The translations under genes were made by a program, and so were the position numbers. Below, in pieces: positions 7,701 to 15,479 of a stretch of 64,000 bases of DNA (the stretch's first letter is position 1; each line of letters starts with the position of its first letter). The stretch is from Cohnella abietis. GTDB taxonomy: Bacteria > Bacillota > Bacilli > Paenibacillales > Paenibacillaceae. Under the pieces are notes generated by a model. The model was not told the DNA's origin. It ran no database searches and saw only the letters and a program-made list of their open reading frames with translations. The stretch covers positions 1,579,501-1,643,500 of the forward strand of contig NZ_AP019400.1 in NCBI RefSeq assembly GCF_004295585.1, written 5' to 3'.

Positions 7701-9450
7701 TGAAATGATGGTTCGAACCGTTGCTTCTGTTAACCGGTCGTGGGCTGTTACAGGTGAAGGGTACGAGCCTAAAGGAGACATTCTGGAGGTAGGCGCTGAA
7801 GCTGCCGCAACTGCGTCCGCCGAGCTATATAAGGAAACCGAAGTCGTCGATTCGGGAATTGACGGCGACTTGAGGAGAATACTGGAAATCGGCATTCTCT
7901 GCAATAACAGCAAGCTGGATCAGCAGGAAGGGAAATGGATCATTAAAGGCGATCCGACGGAAGGCGCGCTACTGACGCTAGCTGCAAAAAAAGGAATGTG
8001 GTCGCATCATTTAAGCGGTTGGCATAGAAGTCATGAAGTACCATTTGACTCGAATACAGGTAAAATGAGCGTTGTATGCAAGGATGCTGCGAAGTCGAAC
8101 AGCGAATGCTTTGTCCTTACGAAAGGCTCTGTAGAAGCCGTTCTTCGGCGATGCAACCGATATCAGGCAAATGGCGAAATATTTGAATTAAAAGAAGATC
8201 AAAAACAGCAAATTTTGCAGCAAAACGATCAACTATCCGCGGATGCACTCCGCGTGCTCGGTTTTGCTTACAATCCTATAGATGGAGATCGGGATGAGAC
8301 GTACATTGATGAACAGAACTTAATTTACGTCGGGATGGTAGGCATGGCCGATCCCCCCAAGCCTGCGATTGTAGAAGGTATTCGGGACGCGCAAGCGCTT
8401 GGCGTAAAAACAGTGATGATTACCGGTGACCACCCAATTACTGCCGTTGCGATTGGGAAGCAGATAGGCATTTACGATGGGACCCAGAAGGTTTTGTCCG
8501 GACATGAGCTGGACCGTATAACGGATGAAGAGCTGACCGGGATGGTAGAGGATGTATCGATTTTTGCACGGGTGACTCCGGAGCATAAGCTTCGGATCGT
8601 CATGGCATTCCAGAAGCTTGGGCATAAAGTAGCGATGACCGGAGACGGCGTGAACGATACCCCTGCTATTAAGCAGGCAGACGTCGGAATTGCTATGGGT
8701 GAGAAAGGAACGGAAGTGACTAAACAAGCGGCCGATATGGTGCTTCAAGAGGATCATTTCGGATCCATTGTCGATGGCGTTAAAGAAGGAAGAACGATCA
8801 TCGGTAATATTAGTAGGGCGCTAGGATGCTTGCTCACAGGTAATCTCGCTGAGATTATTGTAACGAGTGCGGCCGTTATTCTTGGTCTACCCATTCCGCT
8901 CGTCCCCGTGCAAATCCTATTAATGAATCTGTTAACTGATGCATTGCCGGCAATGGTGCTTGCGGTTAATCCAGGAGATAAAACCGGCACAACTGAACGA
9001 ACCGATATCGTGAATGGAAAATTGTATCGGAAAGTGCTTGTTCGCGGTGTTTTGCTCGGACTGGGTTCGCTTGGATTGTTCGCAGCCAGCATTGCGACCG
9101 GAGCTCCTATTGCAGTCGCGCAAAGCATTGCGTTTGCTACATTGGTTACGGGTCAGTTGTTCCAAACCTTTTCTTGGAGGAAGGAAGGAACCGAACAAAG
9201 CTCTAGCGAGTGGAAGAAGGACCGTTTCTTGATCGGCGCGCTCAGCGTATCTTGGCTCGCGCTTATGGCGGCTCTGTATGTTCCTGCTTTATCCGGGTTC
9301 TTCCACACGGCGCCATTGTCGTTGACTCAATGGATTCCAGTATTGCTGGTGGCCGGTTCTGTTTCTTTATTTTCCAAACCAATCCTGTCCCTTGTGTTAC
9401 GACGTACCGTTGAGACACCTAGCTTACAAACAATCGTTGCTGCGGCTTAA
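4768..9450 (+). CDS. Giant double P-type ATPase (degenerate P1B-like half plus complete P2-type cation pump)
   Basis: This 1560-residue membrane protein is about twice the usual length. Residues 1-75 look like a heavy-metal-associated fold without its CxxC. Residues 130-640 resemble a P1B-ATPase that has lost its catalytic motifs, with membrane pairs but no DKTGT or GDGxND. Residues 650-1560 are a complete pump: TGES at 811-814, IPEGLP at 926-931 (membrane motif of Ca2+/Mg2+-type P2 pumps), phosphorylated D970 in CTDKTGTLT, KGDPTE near 1065 and TGDGVND at 1291-1297. Mycobacterial CtpH and CtpI have similar length and layout. Ion specificity is not evident. The start is GTG at 4768 with GAGGAG 11 nt upstream. 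Small genes flank it on both sides. Confidence 0.9.
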   Translation: MPQEKQRFLRVMSGRIRIEITGLKENPITTELLLRHFSTMKGISRIVPNTVSGRALIEYDETIMDAGEIICAIHEVELLLNDSVRSQSEQKEDNRAPETVLTKAKGEAASAAEMMSDQDQLNPRASLLSMPTPEPKEKVPITLAIAMGGLAVLGAKRLITGRSALAGSPLPFYLSGLVSIVTGYPFIKRGFESFSRTRKWNSDLILGTSALALALVRENLVVLAGLSVLQFVNWKRSQLALEPGQENRLPPEIQSYSEKAPKWGLVGGALTWAITRNPLQGIAVMLAANPRPATIPAQFAWQQAEVVSHERNFTMPTNSSLSQLARTKTMLIEDTSLLFEQEENSEEIIFFGEEDFSEKAICYAASLMKSSDHPWKEDVWEHAKRTCRTIRSAFHVIEEENGITGKIKDISIYVGSPSYMNEHGITCDTYNLEAKRMERKGFNVLFVAKSGHKTEPCIGFIARKEETVFNEWGKQISSFTDKGWEIGVLRNQSNVSEAALKKKGIDTGWLFLQQGEIIERLAHMQQQGEHALLLVDSQSSPINEYMAGAGIPTITTDQIPRVFQTLDYVKQMDRTVNKHFQITKSWNLLGSVLASLGALSAPVVNLAADALSLVFLTRSKKASETNEPPLEHSLGIQEIAVASEKPTWHSYSKDELISRFQVDEFSGLSAAHITELQERYGKNRLEGKKPTPWFVTYFGQFKEFTTLVLLGTTTIAFLSGGLFDGIAMGAILLANAAISTIQERKAEKVVQSLNQFQPPSCKVVRNGEECEISAIELVPGDIVHLEAGDRMPADIRLLHASNLRVNEAALTGESLPIDKTAMSIDEDLPLAERTNMLYMGTDICGGKGIGIVVNTGMDTEMGHLVALLKQEDKEVTPLQEKVTSISKTFLKGALAAGAIVFVAGLLRGIPLNQMVSTSIALAASAIPEGLPVTITIALSAGIFRMAKKKTLVRKLSALETLGRITVICTDKTGTLTQNEMMVRTVASVNRSWAVTGEGYEPKGDILEVGAEAAATASAELYKETEVVDSGIDGDLRRILEIGILCNNSKLDQQEGKWIIKGDPTEGALLTLAAKKGMWSHHLSGWHRSHEVPFDSNTGKMSVVCKDAAKSNSECFVLTKGSVEAVLRRCNRYQANGEIFELKEDQKQQILQQNDQLSADALRVLGFAYNPIDGDRDETYIDEQNLIYVGMVGMADPPKPAIVEGIRDAQALGVKTVMITGDHPITAVAIGKQIGIYDGTQKVLSGHELDRITDEELTGMVEDVSIFARVTPEHKLRIVMAFQKLGHKVAMTGDGVNDTPAIKQADVGIAMGEKGTEVTKQAADMVLQEDHFGSIVDGVKEGRTIIGNISRALGCLLTGNLAEIIVTSAAVILGLPIPLVPVQILLMNLLTDALPAMVLAVNPGDKTGTTERTDIVNGKLYRKVLVRGVLLGLGSLGLFAASIATGAPIAVAQSIAFATLVTGQLFQTFSWRKEGTEQSSSEWKKDRFLIGALSVSWLALMAALYVPALSGFFHTAPLSLTQWIPVLLVAGSVSLFSKPILSLVLRRTVETPSLQTIVAAA

Positions 9451-9495
9451 TCCGCGGCATCGGTTTTACTTCCCAAATGGTCTGGAGGATAAATC

Positions 9496-9771
9496 ATGCC
9501 AAGAAACATCGAAAAACTGATTATGGGAGCTGCTCTCGTCGCAGCCTCCTCAGTTATTCTGCCGATTGCAAAATCAACATTGCGTCCCTTGCTGGCAAGT
9601 GGATTAACGGCAGGGGAGGGGCTCATGAATCGTGCCCGATCCTATGTTCAAATCGCGAAGGAAGAAGTTGAGGATATCGTGGCAGAGGCTCAATTCGAAC
9701 GAATGAAGAAGCAGCTCGATAAAGAAATTGCATTAATGGAAACAGATAATACAGTTGGTGCAGGGAGCTGA
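9496..9771 (+). CDS. Small membrane-anchored protein, DUF5132-like
   Basis: This 91-residue protein has an N-terminal hydrophobic segment (about residues 9-35). An acidic amphipathic helix (EEVEDIVAEAQFERMKKQ) follows, the layout of DUF5132 proteins. The ATG at 9496 has GGAGG 8 nt upstream. It lies 45 bp downstream of the ATPase in the same direction and is probably cotranscribed. A role as a small partner of the pump is suggested only by position. Confidence 0.65.
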   Translation: MPRNIEKLIMGAALVAASSVILPIAKSTLRPLLASGLTAGEGLMNRARSYVQIAKEEVEDIVAEAQFERMKKQLDKEIALMETDNTVGAGS

Positions 9772-9779
9772 TTTAGTTA

Positions 9780-10004
9780 ATGGAGGAACAAACGGTCGAT
9801 TTTCATTTGCAACAGGCATTGTCTCATCTTGATGCCGCATTGAACAAAAGTATAAAGCTTATTGTCGACAATCAAGAGGAAAAACGAATGGTCGGCAGCA
9901 AGTGGGAAAAGTTTTTGGGTGAATTCTTTGGACTGGTTCGCGAGAAAGGAAAGCAATCGAAAATGAATCTGCTTAGTTGGATTACATTTCCGCGTATTCG
10001 ATAA
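9780..10004 (+). CDS. Small hypothetical protein closing the ATPase operon
   Basis: This 74-residue protein starts 8 bp after the previous stop. The first 50 residues look helical and charged, then a basic tail ends in TFPRIR. No membrane span or known motif is visible. Tight spacing and the strong terminator at 10043-10113 mark it as the last gene of the ATPase operon. Function unknown. Confidence 0.6.
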   Translation: MEEQTVDFHLQQALSHLDAALNKSIKLIVDNQEEKRMVGSKWEKFLGEFFGLVREKGKQSKMNLLSWITFPRIR

Positions 10005-10042
10005 CTAAGATATTGCTTGCGTTTTATTATATGGTTCATTGA

Positions 10043-10113
10043 TGCGCCTTTTTAAGTATAAGGGTTTGTTCTTATCGGAACGATTCCCACTATACTAAAG
10101 GCGCATTTTTTGT
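10043..10113 (+). terminator. Branched rho-independent terminator of the ATPase operon
   Basis: An outer stem (TGCGCCTTT... 10043-10060 with ...AAAGGCGCA 10091-10105) encloses a second small hairpin. It ends in a run of six T at 10106-10111. Confidence 0.8.
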
Positions 10114-10153
10114 TTTAATCCAGATTGTGTTGACAAGACAAGAACGGGAAAAT

Positions 10154-10957
10154 TTAATACTGGATGTATTTTATATCGTCCCCGGAAATTGTGTCTGAAC
10201 TATCATCCATATAGGTAATATCAATCTGTTGTAACTGTACTTTCTTAATAGTACTATTATACCAAGCATTTTCCCAATAGTATTCTGAACCAAACGATAC
10301 ACCTGATTTAATAGGGCCCGTATCTTTAGCTCTAAAAGTACTACGTCCGCCAATATCACTGCTTACTATATCGCCAACTGCATTAATTGGAACAACATCA
10401 AAATATATATATTTAATAGTTTTATTTGATTTGTTTGTCCAATGAATATATAAGTCTACACCATCTGCAGAATTTGGTTTACCTGGGTAAACTTTAGAAA
10501 CTCTAATGATTGCTCTAGCTTTTTCTTGTGCTCCTTTTGCAGCCTCAGCCTTTTTCTTATCCTCTTCAGCCTTTTTTTCGGCTTTTATTTTATTTAATTT
10601 ATCGATACTTGATTTAGCTAGCTCTTGGGCTTCTTTGTCCTCTGGGCTACCATTGAAGTTTTCGTGTAAAGTTTTTGCTTTTGAAATTACATCCTGATAC
10701 TGTTCATTTTCAAAGCTATTCTTAATAGTAACAAGTTGTTTCAGGGCACCATTTTTAATTTCATCTAATTCAGTACTCAAAGAATTTATCTCGGTCTGCA
10801 GAGTATTTACATTTGACTTTAATGAATCAATTTCATTGTTTTTTTCAGTAATTTGTTTTTGTAGATCACCAACTATTTCTTGATTACTACTATTACTACA
10901 TCCGCTAAGTAATGAAAGCACTAATGCTGTACCAATTAATAATATTAGCTTTTTTAT
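10154..10957 (-). CDS. Coiled-coil lipoprotein with C-terminal beta domain; apparent non-ATG start
   Basis: This exported lipoprotein is about 267 residues. The first ATG/GTG/TTG-type start (GTG at 10921) would cut the signal peptide in half. Reading upstream in frame restores a textbook signal (KKLILLIGTALVLSLLSGC, lipobox LSGC at 17-20). It starts at ATA (10957) or ATC (10960), with GAGGG about 8 nt before the ATA. Residues 25-65 form a coiled coil, 105-140 are Lys/Ala/Glu-rich helix, and the C-terminal 120 residues form a beta-rich domain with HWTNKSNKTIKYIYFDVVP, resembling DUF5780. It is probably attached to the outer face of the membrane. Function unknown. The ATPase island terminator lies just beyond its stop. 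Confidence 0.7.
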   Translation of the reverse strand: MKKLILLIGTALVLSLLSGCSNSSNQEIVGDLQKQITEKNNEIDSLKSNVNTLQTEINSLSTELDEIKNGALKQLVTIKNSFENEQYQDVISKAKTLHENFNGSPEDKEAQELAKSSIDKLNKIKAEKKAEEDKKKAEAAKGAQEKARAIIRVSKVYPGKPNSADGVDLYIHWTNKSNKTIKYIYFDVVPINAVGDIVSSDIGGRSTFRAKDTGPIKSGVSFGSEYYWENAWYNSTIKKVQLQQIDITYMDDSSDTISGDDIKYIQY

Positions 10958-11193
10958 GATGAGTCCCTCATTTCTGATAGTAGTAGCTTGTCTGATTCAC
11001 TAAGTTGTATTAGACATATCCTTGTTATCGAATAATGTTACTAAAAATTAACTGGGTCAGAAGTTCTAGGTAGTTTATACCATTCGATAAATAGCGGCAA
11101 AATCCTGCTTATCATTTCTGTTTGACGGAGCAAGCTATTAATTGGAGTAAAATGGATGGAGAGGCACAGATACTTGAATATGATGAGGTGAAA

Positions 11194-11742
11194 ATGATGG
11201 GCTTTTCTGTTTCCATACCAACGATAGTCATTCCTTTCAAAGCTCAAGAAGAGCATGATTGGGTAAGAGGGATAAGGGATAATTGTTCTGATGAGTATTT
11301 AAGGAAGCTTGTTGATCGTAATAGAAATTTTTCGATCAGCGGGTTTGGTGAACATATTGCTGGAAAGTTCTATGAATCACTAGGCTATCGATATCTTCAT
11401 AGATACGGTATTTTCGGAGGAAATCGTATCGGTACATTTCCAGAGGGAGACGAGGTTTTGAAGAGAAGATTTGGGGAGGATTTTTTCCTGAAAAGCAGAA
11501 CGTTATATCCTTCGTTTAGTAAGGTTAAGTTTGAACTGCCAGATCTCCTAATATACAACGAAGATTGCTCTTATATAAAATTTGTTGAAGCGAAGCGATC
11601 ATTTACAAATGATAAAATAAGAGAACCGCAGGCGAGAGGACTAACATTACTTGCAACGCTCCTTGACTGCGAAGTGGAAGTAGCAGAGGTATGTGAAGAG
11701 ACTAGACTGTATGAAGCCGAATTTAATACATTTGAATTTTGA
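11194..11742 (+). CDS. Hypothetical protein with PD-(D/E)xK nuclease-like motif
   Basis: This protein has about 182 residues from the ATG pair at 11194/11197, which has GAGGTG just upstream. In-frame starts also exist at 11152 (ATG) and 11122 (TTG). The C-terminal part has PDLLIYN followed about 15 residues later by FVEAKR and then a Gln-Ala-Arg-Gly stretch. This D...ExK order matches PD-(D/E)xK nucleases such as VRR-NUC domains. No helicase or methylase partner is nearby. It heads an AT-rich trio with a metallophosphoesterase 36 bp downstream and a CoaD-like enzyme. The nuclease assignment is motif-level only. Confidence 0.6.
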   Translation: MMGFSVSIPTIVIPFKAQEEHDWVRGIRDNCSDEYLRKLVDRNRNFSISGFGEHIAGKFYESLGYRYLHRYGIFGGNRIGTFPEGDEVLKRRFGEDFFLKSRTLYPSFSKVKFELPDLLIYNEDCSYIKFVEAKRSFTNDKIREPQARGLTLLATLLDCEVEVAEVCEETRLYEAEFNTFEF

Positions 11743-11778
11743 TCCGAAGAACACACCACTATGAAATGAGGACTGACC

Positions 11779-12288
11779 ATGCAAAAAGTATTTTTTATTT
11801 CAGATCATCATTTTGGTCATAAAAATATTATTGATTTTGAATCTAGACCGTTTAAAGAAGTTGATGAAATGACTACAGAAATGATTGCTAAATGGAACTC
11901 AGTAGTAGGGGAAAACGATAAAGTATTTCATTTAGGTGATTTTTCATTCTTAAATAAAGAGAAGACAAAGGCTATTGTTGATAAGCTTAACGGCTACAAG
12001 ATTTTGATTTTAGGTAATCATGATAGGGGCAGATCAAGAAGCTGGTGGCTAGATGTTGGCTTTAATGAAGTTAGTGAATACCCGATTATTTACAATAATT
12101 TCTTCTTTCTCAGCCACGAGCCAATGTACATGAATAAACATATGCCGTTTGTTAATGTACATGGTCATATTCATGGACAGAAATATGAGGGTAAAAATTA
12201 TTTCAATGTGTGTGTGGAGCATTGGGACTATACGCCGTTAACATTCGAGCAGATTCGTGATTCTGTTGTCGTAAGCGAGGAACAATGA
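11779..12288 (+). CDS. Calcineurin-like metallophosphoesterase
   Basis: This 169-residue cytosolic enzyme carries the complete dimetal phosphoesterase motif set in order: DHHFGH (residues 9-14), HLGDFS (near 55), GNHD (near 81), SHEP (near 115) and HGHIHG (near 132). It matches the short stand-alone phosphoesterases often found near phage-like or nucleotide-repair genes; the substrate is not predictable. The ATG at 11779 has TGAGGA 8 nt upstream. Its stop overlaps the start of the CoaD-like gene by 4 bp (ATGA), so the two are coupled. Confidence 0.9.
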   Translation: MQKVFFISDHHFGHKNIIDFESRPFKEVDEMTTEMIAKWNSVVGENDKVFHLGDFSFLNKEKTKAIVDKLNGYKILILGNHDRGRSRSWWLDVGFNEVSEYPIIYNNFFFLSHEPMYMNKHMPFVNVHGHIHGQKYEGKNYFNVCVEHWDYTPLTFEQIRDSVVVSEEQ

Positions 12289-12764
12289 TGAAAGCTGTGT
12301 ATGCTGGTAGTTTCGATCCAATAACTCTTGGGCATGTGTCTGTAATTGAAAGAGCAGCTAGCATGTTTGATGAAGTTCATATTGTTGTAGCTAATAATCG
12401 CGACAAGAAGCATTTATTTAATATCGATCAACGTACAGAAATGGTCGTACTTTCTCTTGAACTAATCAATAAGGTGAAGGTTATACCATTTGAAGGAATT
12501 GTTGCGGACTACATCAACCAAAATCAAATTGATGTTGTCATTCGTGGCATTAGAAATGCAACAGATCTAGAATATGAGCTGCAGCTAGAACAATATATTC
12601 GCAATACGACCAAGGCGGATACAATCTATTTGTCTCCTTATACACAAAATATGCAAACAAGTAGCTCTTTGGTTAGAATGTTTGTTAACTCTGATAAAAT
12701 CGAATTGGCAAAAGCTTATATGGATGATAAAGCATTTGGGAAAATGGTGTTATACAGTAAATGA
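12285..12764 (+). CDS. coaD: Pantetheine-phosphate adenylyltransferase-like nucleotidyltransferase (CoaD family)
   Basis: At 159 residues this is the normal length for phosphopantetheine adenylyltransferase, which makes dephospho-CoA from ATP and 4'-phosphopantetheine. Present are GSFDPITLGH (T/HxGH nucleotide motif, residues 8-17), RGIRNATDLEYE (near 87; the canonical form is RGLRAVSDFEYE) and SSSLVR (near 127). The substitutions in the second motif and the AT-rich, nuclease- and phosphoesterase-linked context suggest a divergent paralogue, not necessarily the housekeeping copy. It starts with two ATGs (12285/12288) overlapping the upstream stop. Confidence 0.8.
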   Translation: MMKAVYAGSFDPITLGHVSVIERAASMFDEVHIVVANNRDKKHLFNIDQRTEMVVLSLELINKVKVIPFEGIVADYINQNQIDVVIRGIRNATDLEYELQLEQYIRNTTKADTIYLSPYTQNMQTSSSLVRMFVNSDKIELAKAYMDDKAFGKMVLYSK

Positions 12765-12796
12765 AAGTTGGAGAACGGCCTGCAGGTGCCGACTAT

Positions 12797-12836
12797 AAAC
12801 GTGTGCCGCTGTCTAAAGACGGAGGCACACGTTTTA
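12797..12836 (+). terminator. Rho-independent terminator after the CoaD-like gene
   Basis: A stem AAACGTGTGCC (12797-12807) pairs with GGCACACGTTT (12824-12834) and has a nested GTCT/AGAC step. It is followed by a short T-rich stretch. Confidence 0.75.
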
Positions 12837-12846
12837 TTAGGTTATT

Positions 12847-13899
12847 CTACGAGTGAAAACCGAGAAATACTCTAGCAATTTCTTGAATGGCTGGCGTGTC
12901 ACCTACAAAATAATACAGCTGTGAGACGTCTGTCGACTGGCCTTGAACATCGATGGGAAGGGCGGGGGAATGATATTCAAGCTCCGCAAAATGCCCTAAC
13001 TGTCCCCCGTCGAAGTAGAATTGCATGCACGATCCTAAGTGATTAGGTTGATTAGGAGGATAATCCGGATAAATACCGGTAGGATTTACACTGAATTGCC
13101 GGACGATGAGGCTGCTTTTCTTATCGTTTATTTGGCGTAAATACCCGTATCTCCCTGTTGAGGATAGGGCGTCGATGGAGAGCTTAAAGCTGCTCGGACC
13201 TTTACAAGGGAGCTGTAGTCCATTGGGCAGTAAAGTCATTTCGATATTTTCCGTCTGGGAGAACATCGTTAATGGACGCACGGAACCGTAGGTTGGAGCC
13301 AGAATCGTTCCACCAGGCGGCACTTGCATAATACTCCATAGATTGCAGTAGCCAGAAGAGGAAGAGCTGTTGTCCGCGGGTGTTGAATTCCAATTAACGG
13401 GAGTCAGGTTCATCTCGGTACAGACTTCATATCCCATATAAGAAATGCTCGAACAATCTGGTAGGGTAGAAGACATATTCATAGAGAGTGGATTTGGCAG
13501 AAGCGTATAACGCTTCTCAAGATCGATCTTCACTTCCTTGGACGAAGAACAATGCCGCAGCTCACAGGTCATTCTCGCAATAGCTTGCGAGGGAGATAGC
13601 TGCGTTAGCTTCCAGCTTCCGGGATCCAAATGTGCAGGTATTTGATAATTACCGGAGCTGTCTTTGAAATATTCGAGCTCGGGACTTACCCATGTGCGAT
13701 CACCACCTGAATTCCAATTGTCGTCGGCAGTGAGAGCGCTCGGATCTCGCCAGAAAGCGGAATCGGTTTCCTCAGCGGTGATCATTTCCAGAGCTCGTGC
13801 ACCCTTCTCTAGAATAATTAGCCGTCCCCCATCTTCGTGGGACAGATCAGCATAGGTATGACCGAATTGTTGAAGCTGTGAAATAAGTGTATTGGACAA
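12847..13899 (-). CDS. DUF6786-like (aldose-mutarotase-like) protein
   Basis: This 350-residue protein has the beta-rich pattern of the galactose-mutarotase superfamily. It includes GGRLIILEKGARALEM early and the GGDRTWVSPELEYF signature near residue 64, which recalls DUF6786. No signal peptide is seen, so it is cytosolic. It probably binds or interconverts a sugar, which fits a cluster of sugar dehydrogenases. The start is TTG at 13899, one base after the stop of the GntR gene, with AAGGA about 10 nt upstream. Translation is therefore coupled to the regulator. Confidence 0.7.
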   Translation of the reverse strand: MSNTLISQLQQFGHTYADLSHEDGGRLIILEKGARALEMITAEETDSAFWRDPSALTADDNWNSGGDRTWVSPELEYFKDSSGNYQIPAHLDPGSWKLTQLSPSQAIARMTCELRHCSSSKEVKIDLEKRYTLLPNPLSMNMSSTLPDCSSISYMGYEVCTEMNLTPVNWNSTPADNSSSSSGYCNLWSIMQVPPGGTILAPTYGSVRPLTMFSQTENIEMTLLPNGLQLPCKGPSSFKLSIDALSSTGRYGYLRQINDKKSSLIVRQFSVNPTGIYPDYPPNQPNHLGSCMQFYFDGGQLGHFAELEYHSPALPIDVQGQSTDVSQLYYFVGDTPAIQEIARVFLGFHS

Positions 13900-13900
13900 G

Positions 13901-14584
13901 TTAATCAGTTCCTTCTACAGATTCATTATGAAAACAGAGCAGGCAATCCTCATCTTGGATATGTCGGGTCCATAGCGTTTCAATCACTTCGGTCGACTCA
14001 TTCTGAAGAGCTATCAGCAAAGCAGTATGATCTTCGACCACCTTCTGTAAATCTGTGAACTGGCTTGTGTTCTTAATGAAGTGCATACGAAGTCTATTCA
14101 CAATGCCTGACCATATTTGCATCGTGTATGAAGTGTTGTCTAGGGTGAGGATATGCTCATGGAATTGAATATCTTCCTCGACTAAAGAAAGTAAGTCCCC
14201 ATTGGCTGCTGATACCTTCATACGTTCAACAATACTTCTCAGATGCTCGAAGAAAGCTTCGTCTTTCTTGGCTACATTGTGCTTGAGCGCGAACAATTCC
14301 AGTTGAAGTCGGATAGGAATCAGTAAATCGACGACCTCTTCCTTCCTAACATCCGCCACCGTTGTTTCTCGATAGGGCGAGCTAACGACCAGACCCAGTG
14401 CCTCCAAATCTCGTAATGCCTCCCGAATAGGCCCTCTGCTTATGGACATTTGTTGCGAAATTTCCAGTTCTTTAAGCTTATCACCGGGCTTGAGATGCCC
14501 CTGGATAATTGCATTTCGTATATCGTTCATTACACGTTGACGCAGAGAGAGATTTTCCTGACTTTTGAAATGAAAGGTTTCCAT
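13901..14584 (-). CDS. GntR-family (FadR/FCD-type) transcriptional regulator
   Basis: This 227-residue repressor has an N-terminal winged helix (LSLRQRVMNDIRNAIIQG..., recognition region ISRGPIREALRDLEALGLV, residues 10-75). A C-terminal all-helical FCD domain with His/Asp metal or ligand positions follows. The FCD subgroup usually senses sugar acids or carboxylic acids. The ATG at 14584 with GGAGG 7 nt upstream is chosen; the frame is open further upstream but lacks a ribosome site. It is divergent from the PIG-L operon across 156 bp that hold its likely operator (14673-14686). That arrangement suggests self-control and control of the operon. Confidence 0.9.
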   Translation of the reverse strand: METFHFKSQENLSLRQRVMNDIRNAIIQGHLKPGDKLKELEISQQMSISRGPIREALRDLEALGLVVSSPYRETTVADVRKEEVVDLLIPIRLQLELFALKHNVAKKDEAFFEHLRSIVERMKVSAANGDLLSLVEEDIQFHEHILTLDNTSYTMQIWSGIVNRLRMHFIKNTSQFTDLQKVVEDHTALLIALQNESTEVIETLWTRHIQDEDCLLCFHNESVEGTD

Positions 14585-14672
14585 TATTCGCCTCCTCAAT
14601 CTATTTGATTCGTAAACCCATATCCCTATTATAGAATAAAAGAAATCTGCACACAAATGATTGTTATCGATT

Positions 14673-14686
14673 GATTGTTGACAATC
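14673..14686. promoter_or_regulatory. GntR operator candidate overlapping the -35 box
   Basis: GATTGT-TG-ACAATC is a perfect 6+6 palindrome of the form typical of FadR-subfamily operators. It covers the -35 box (TTGACA, 14678-14683) of the PIG-L operon promoter, so a bound repressor would block RNA polymerase. Confidence 0.65.
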
Positions 14687-14706
14687 TTTAATTCGGAAAG
14701 TATGAT
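14678..14706 (+). promoter_or_regulatory. Sigma-A promoter of the sugar-catabolic operon
   Basis: A perfect TTGACA (14678-14683), 17-bp spacer and TATGAT (14701-14706). The gene starts at 14741. Confidence 0.8.
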
Positions 14707-14740
14707 AGCGATAAAACCGATACACAGGAGGAAAATTCCA

Positions 14741-15448
14741 ATGAATGTACTGGCTATCTGCGCACATCCAGATGATGCGGAAATCTGGTGTGGAGGGACG
14801 CTTGCGAAATACGCTAAGCGTGGAGACAAGGTGACGATCGCAGTTGTCACGAACGGAGAAGTTGGTTCGCCGTCGCTTCCTAAGGAAGAGATCGCAGAGA
14901 TCCGTCGTTTGGAAGCGATTGCAGCAGCTGAAGTCATCGGAGCGGAGCTCATCTGGCTGGGCTTTCGTGATGAATTTCTGTTCGATACGGAGGAGACAAG
15001 ACTGTCTATTATTGAGGCGATGCGTGCTAGTAAAGCGGAAGTTGTACTAACGCACTGGCCGGACGACTTGTATAATCCAGACCACACGATAACTGGCCAG
15101 GTTTCTAACGATGTTGCAATAATGACAACAGTTCCTAATATTGTGACTTCAAGTCCGCCTCTCGCAAAGATCCCGATCGTTTATTTTATCGAAAGCGTCG
15201 CAGGACTTGGCTTCCAGCCAGAAGAGTACGTGGATATTACGGATACGTTCGAATTGAAGCAAAGTATGCTTGCCAAGCATGAGAGTCAGGTTGGTGATTG
15301 GCTGAAGGATCAATATGGCTCGAATGCCATGGAGATGATCGAGGTTATCGCTCGTTTTCGCGGGATTCAGAGTGGTGTTCGTTACGCGGAGGGCTTTATC
15401 AGAGCCAAAGCTTATCCACGCAATATTACAGGATCATTGCTACCTTGA
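14741..15448 (+). CDS. PIG-L/LmbE-family N-deacetylase
   Basis: This 235-residue cytosolic zinc hydrolase has AHPDDAE (H9, D11, D12, E14) and a second His motif in HWPDDLYNPDH (near residue 110), the metal site of the PIG-L family. The family removes N-acetyl groups from GlcNAc-containing small molecules such as those in bacillithiol or mycothiol synthesis. In this catabolic setting an acetylated amino sugar or glycoside is the likely substrate (inference). The ATG at 14741 has AGGAGG 9 nt upstream. It is the first gene of a five-gene operon under the promoter at 14678-14706. Confidence 0.88.
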   Translation: MNVLAICAHPDDAEIWCGGTLAKYAKRGDKVTIAVVTNGEVGSPSLPKEEIAEIRRLEAIAAAEVIGAELIWLGFRDEFLFDTEETRLSIIEAMRASKAEVVLTHWPDDLYNPDHTITGQVSNDVAIMTTVPNIVTSSPPLAKIPIVYFIESVAGLGFQPEEYVDITDTFELKQSMLAKHESQVGDWLKDQYGSNAMEMIEVIARFRGIQSGVRYAEGFIRAKAYPRNITGSLLP

Positions 15449-15479
15449 CGCTATTTGAAATAGGTAAGGAGGACTTATC

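Noticed and set aside
7353..7913. 186-codon minus-strand frame inside the P-type ATPase
   Set aside because: It is a shadow of the catalytic domain (opposite DKTGT) with no ribosome site or recognisable motifs.
14585..14767. N-terminal extension of the GntR gene
   Set aside because: The extension runs through the divergent promoter and operator and has no ribosome site. ATG 14584 has GGAGG at ideal spacing.
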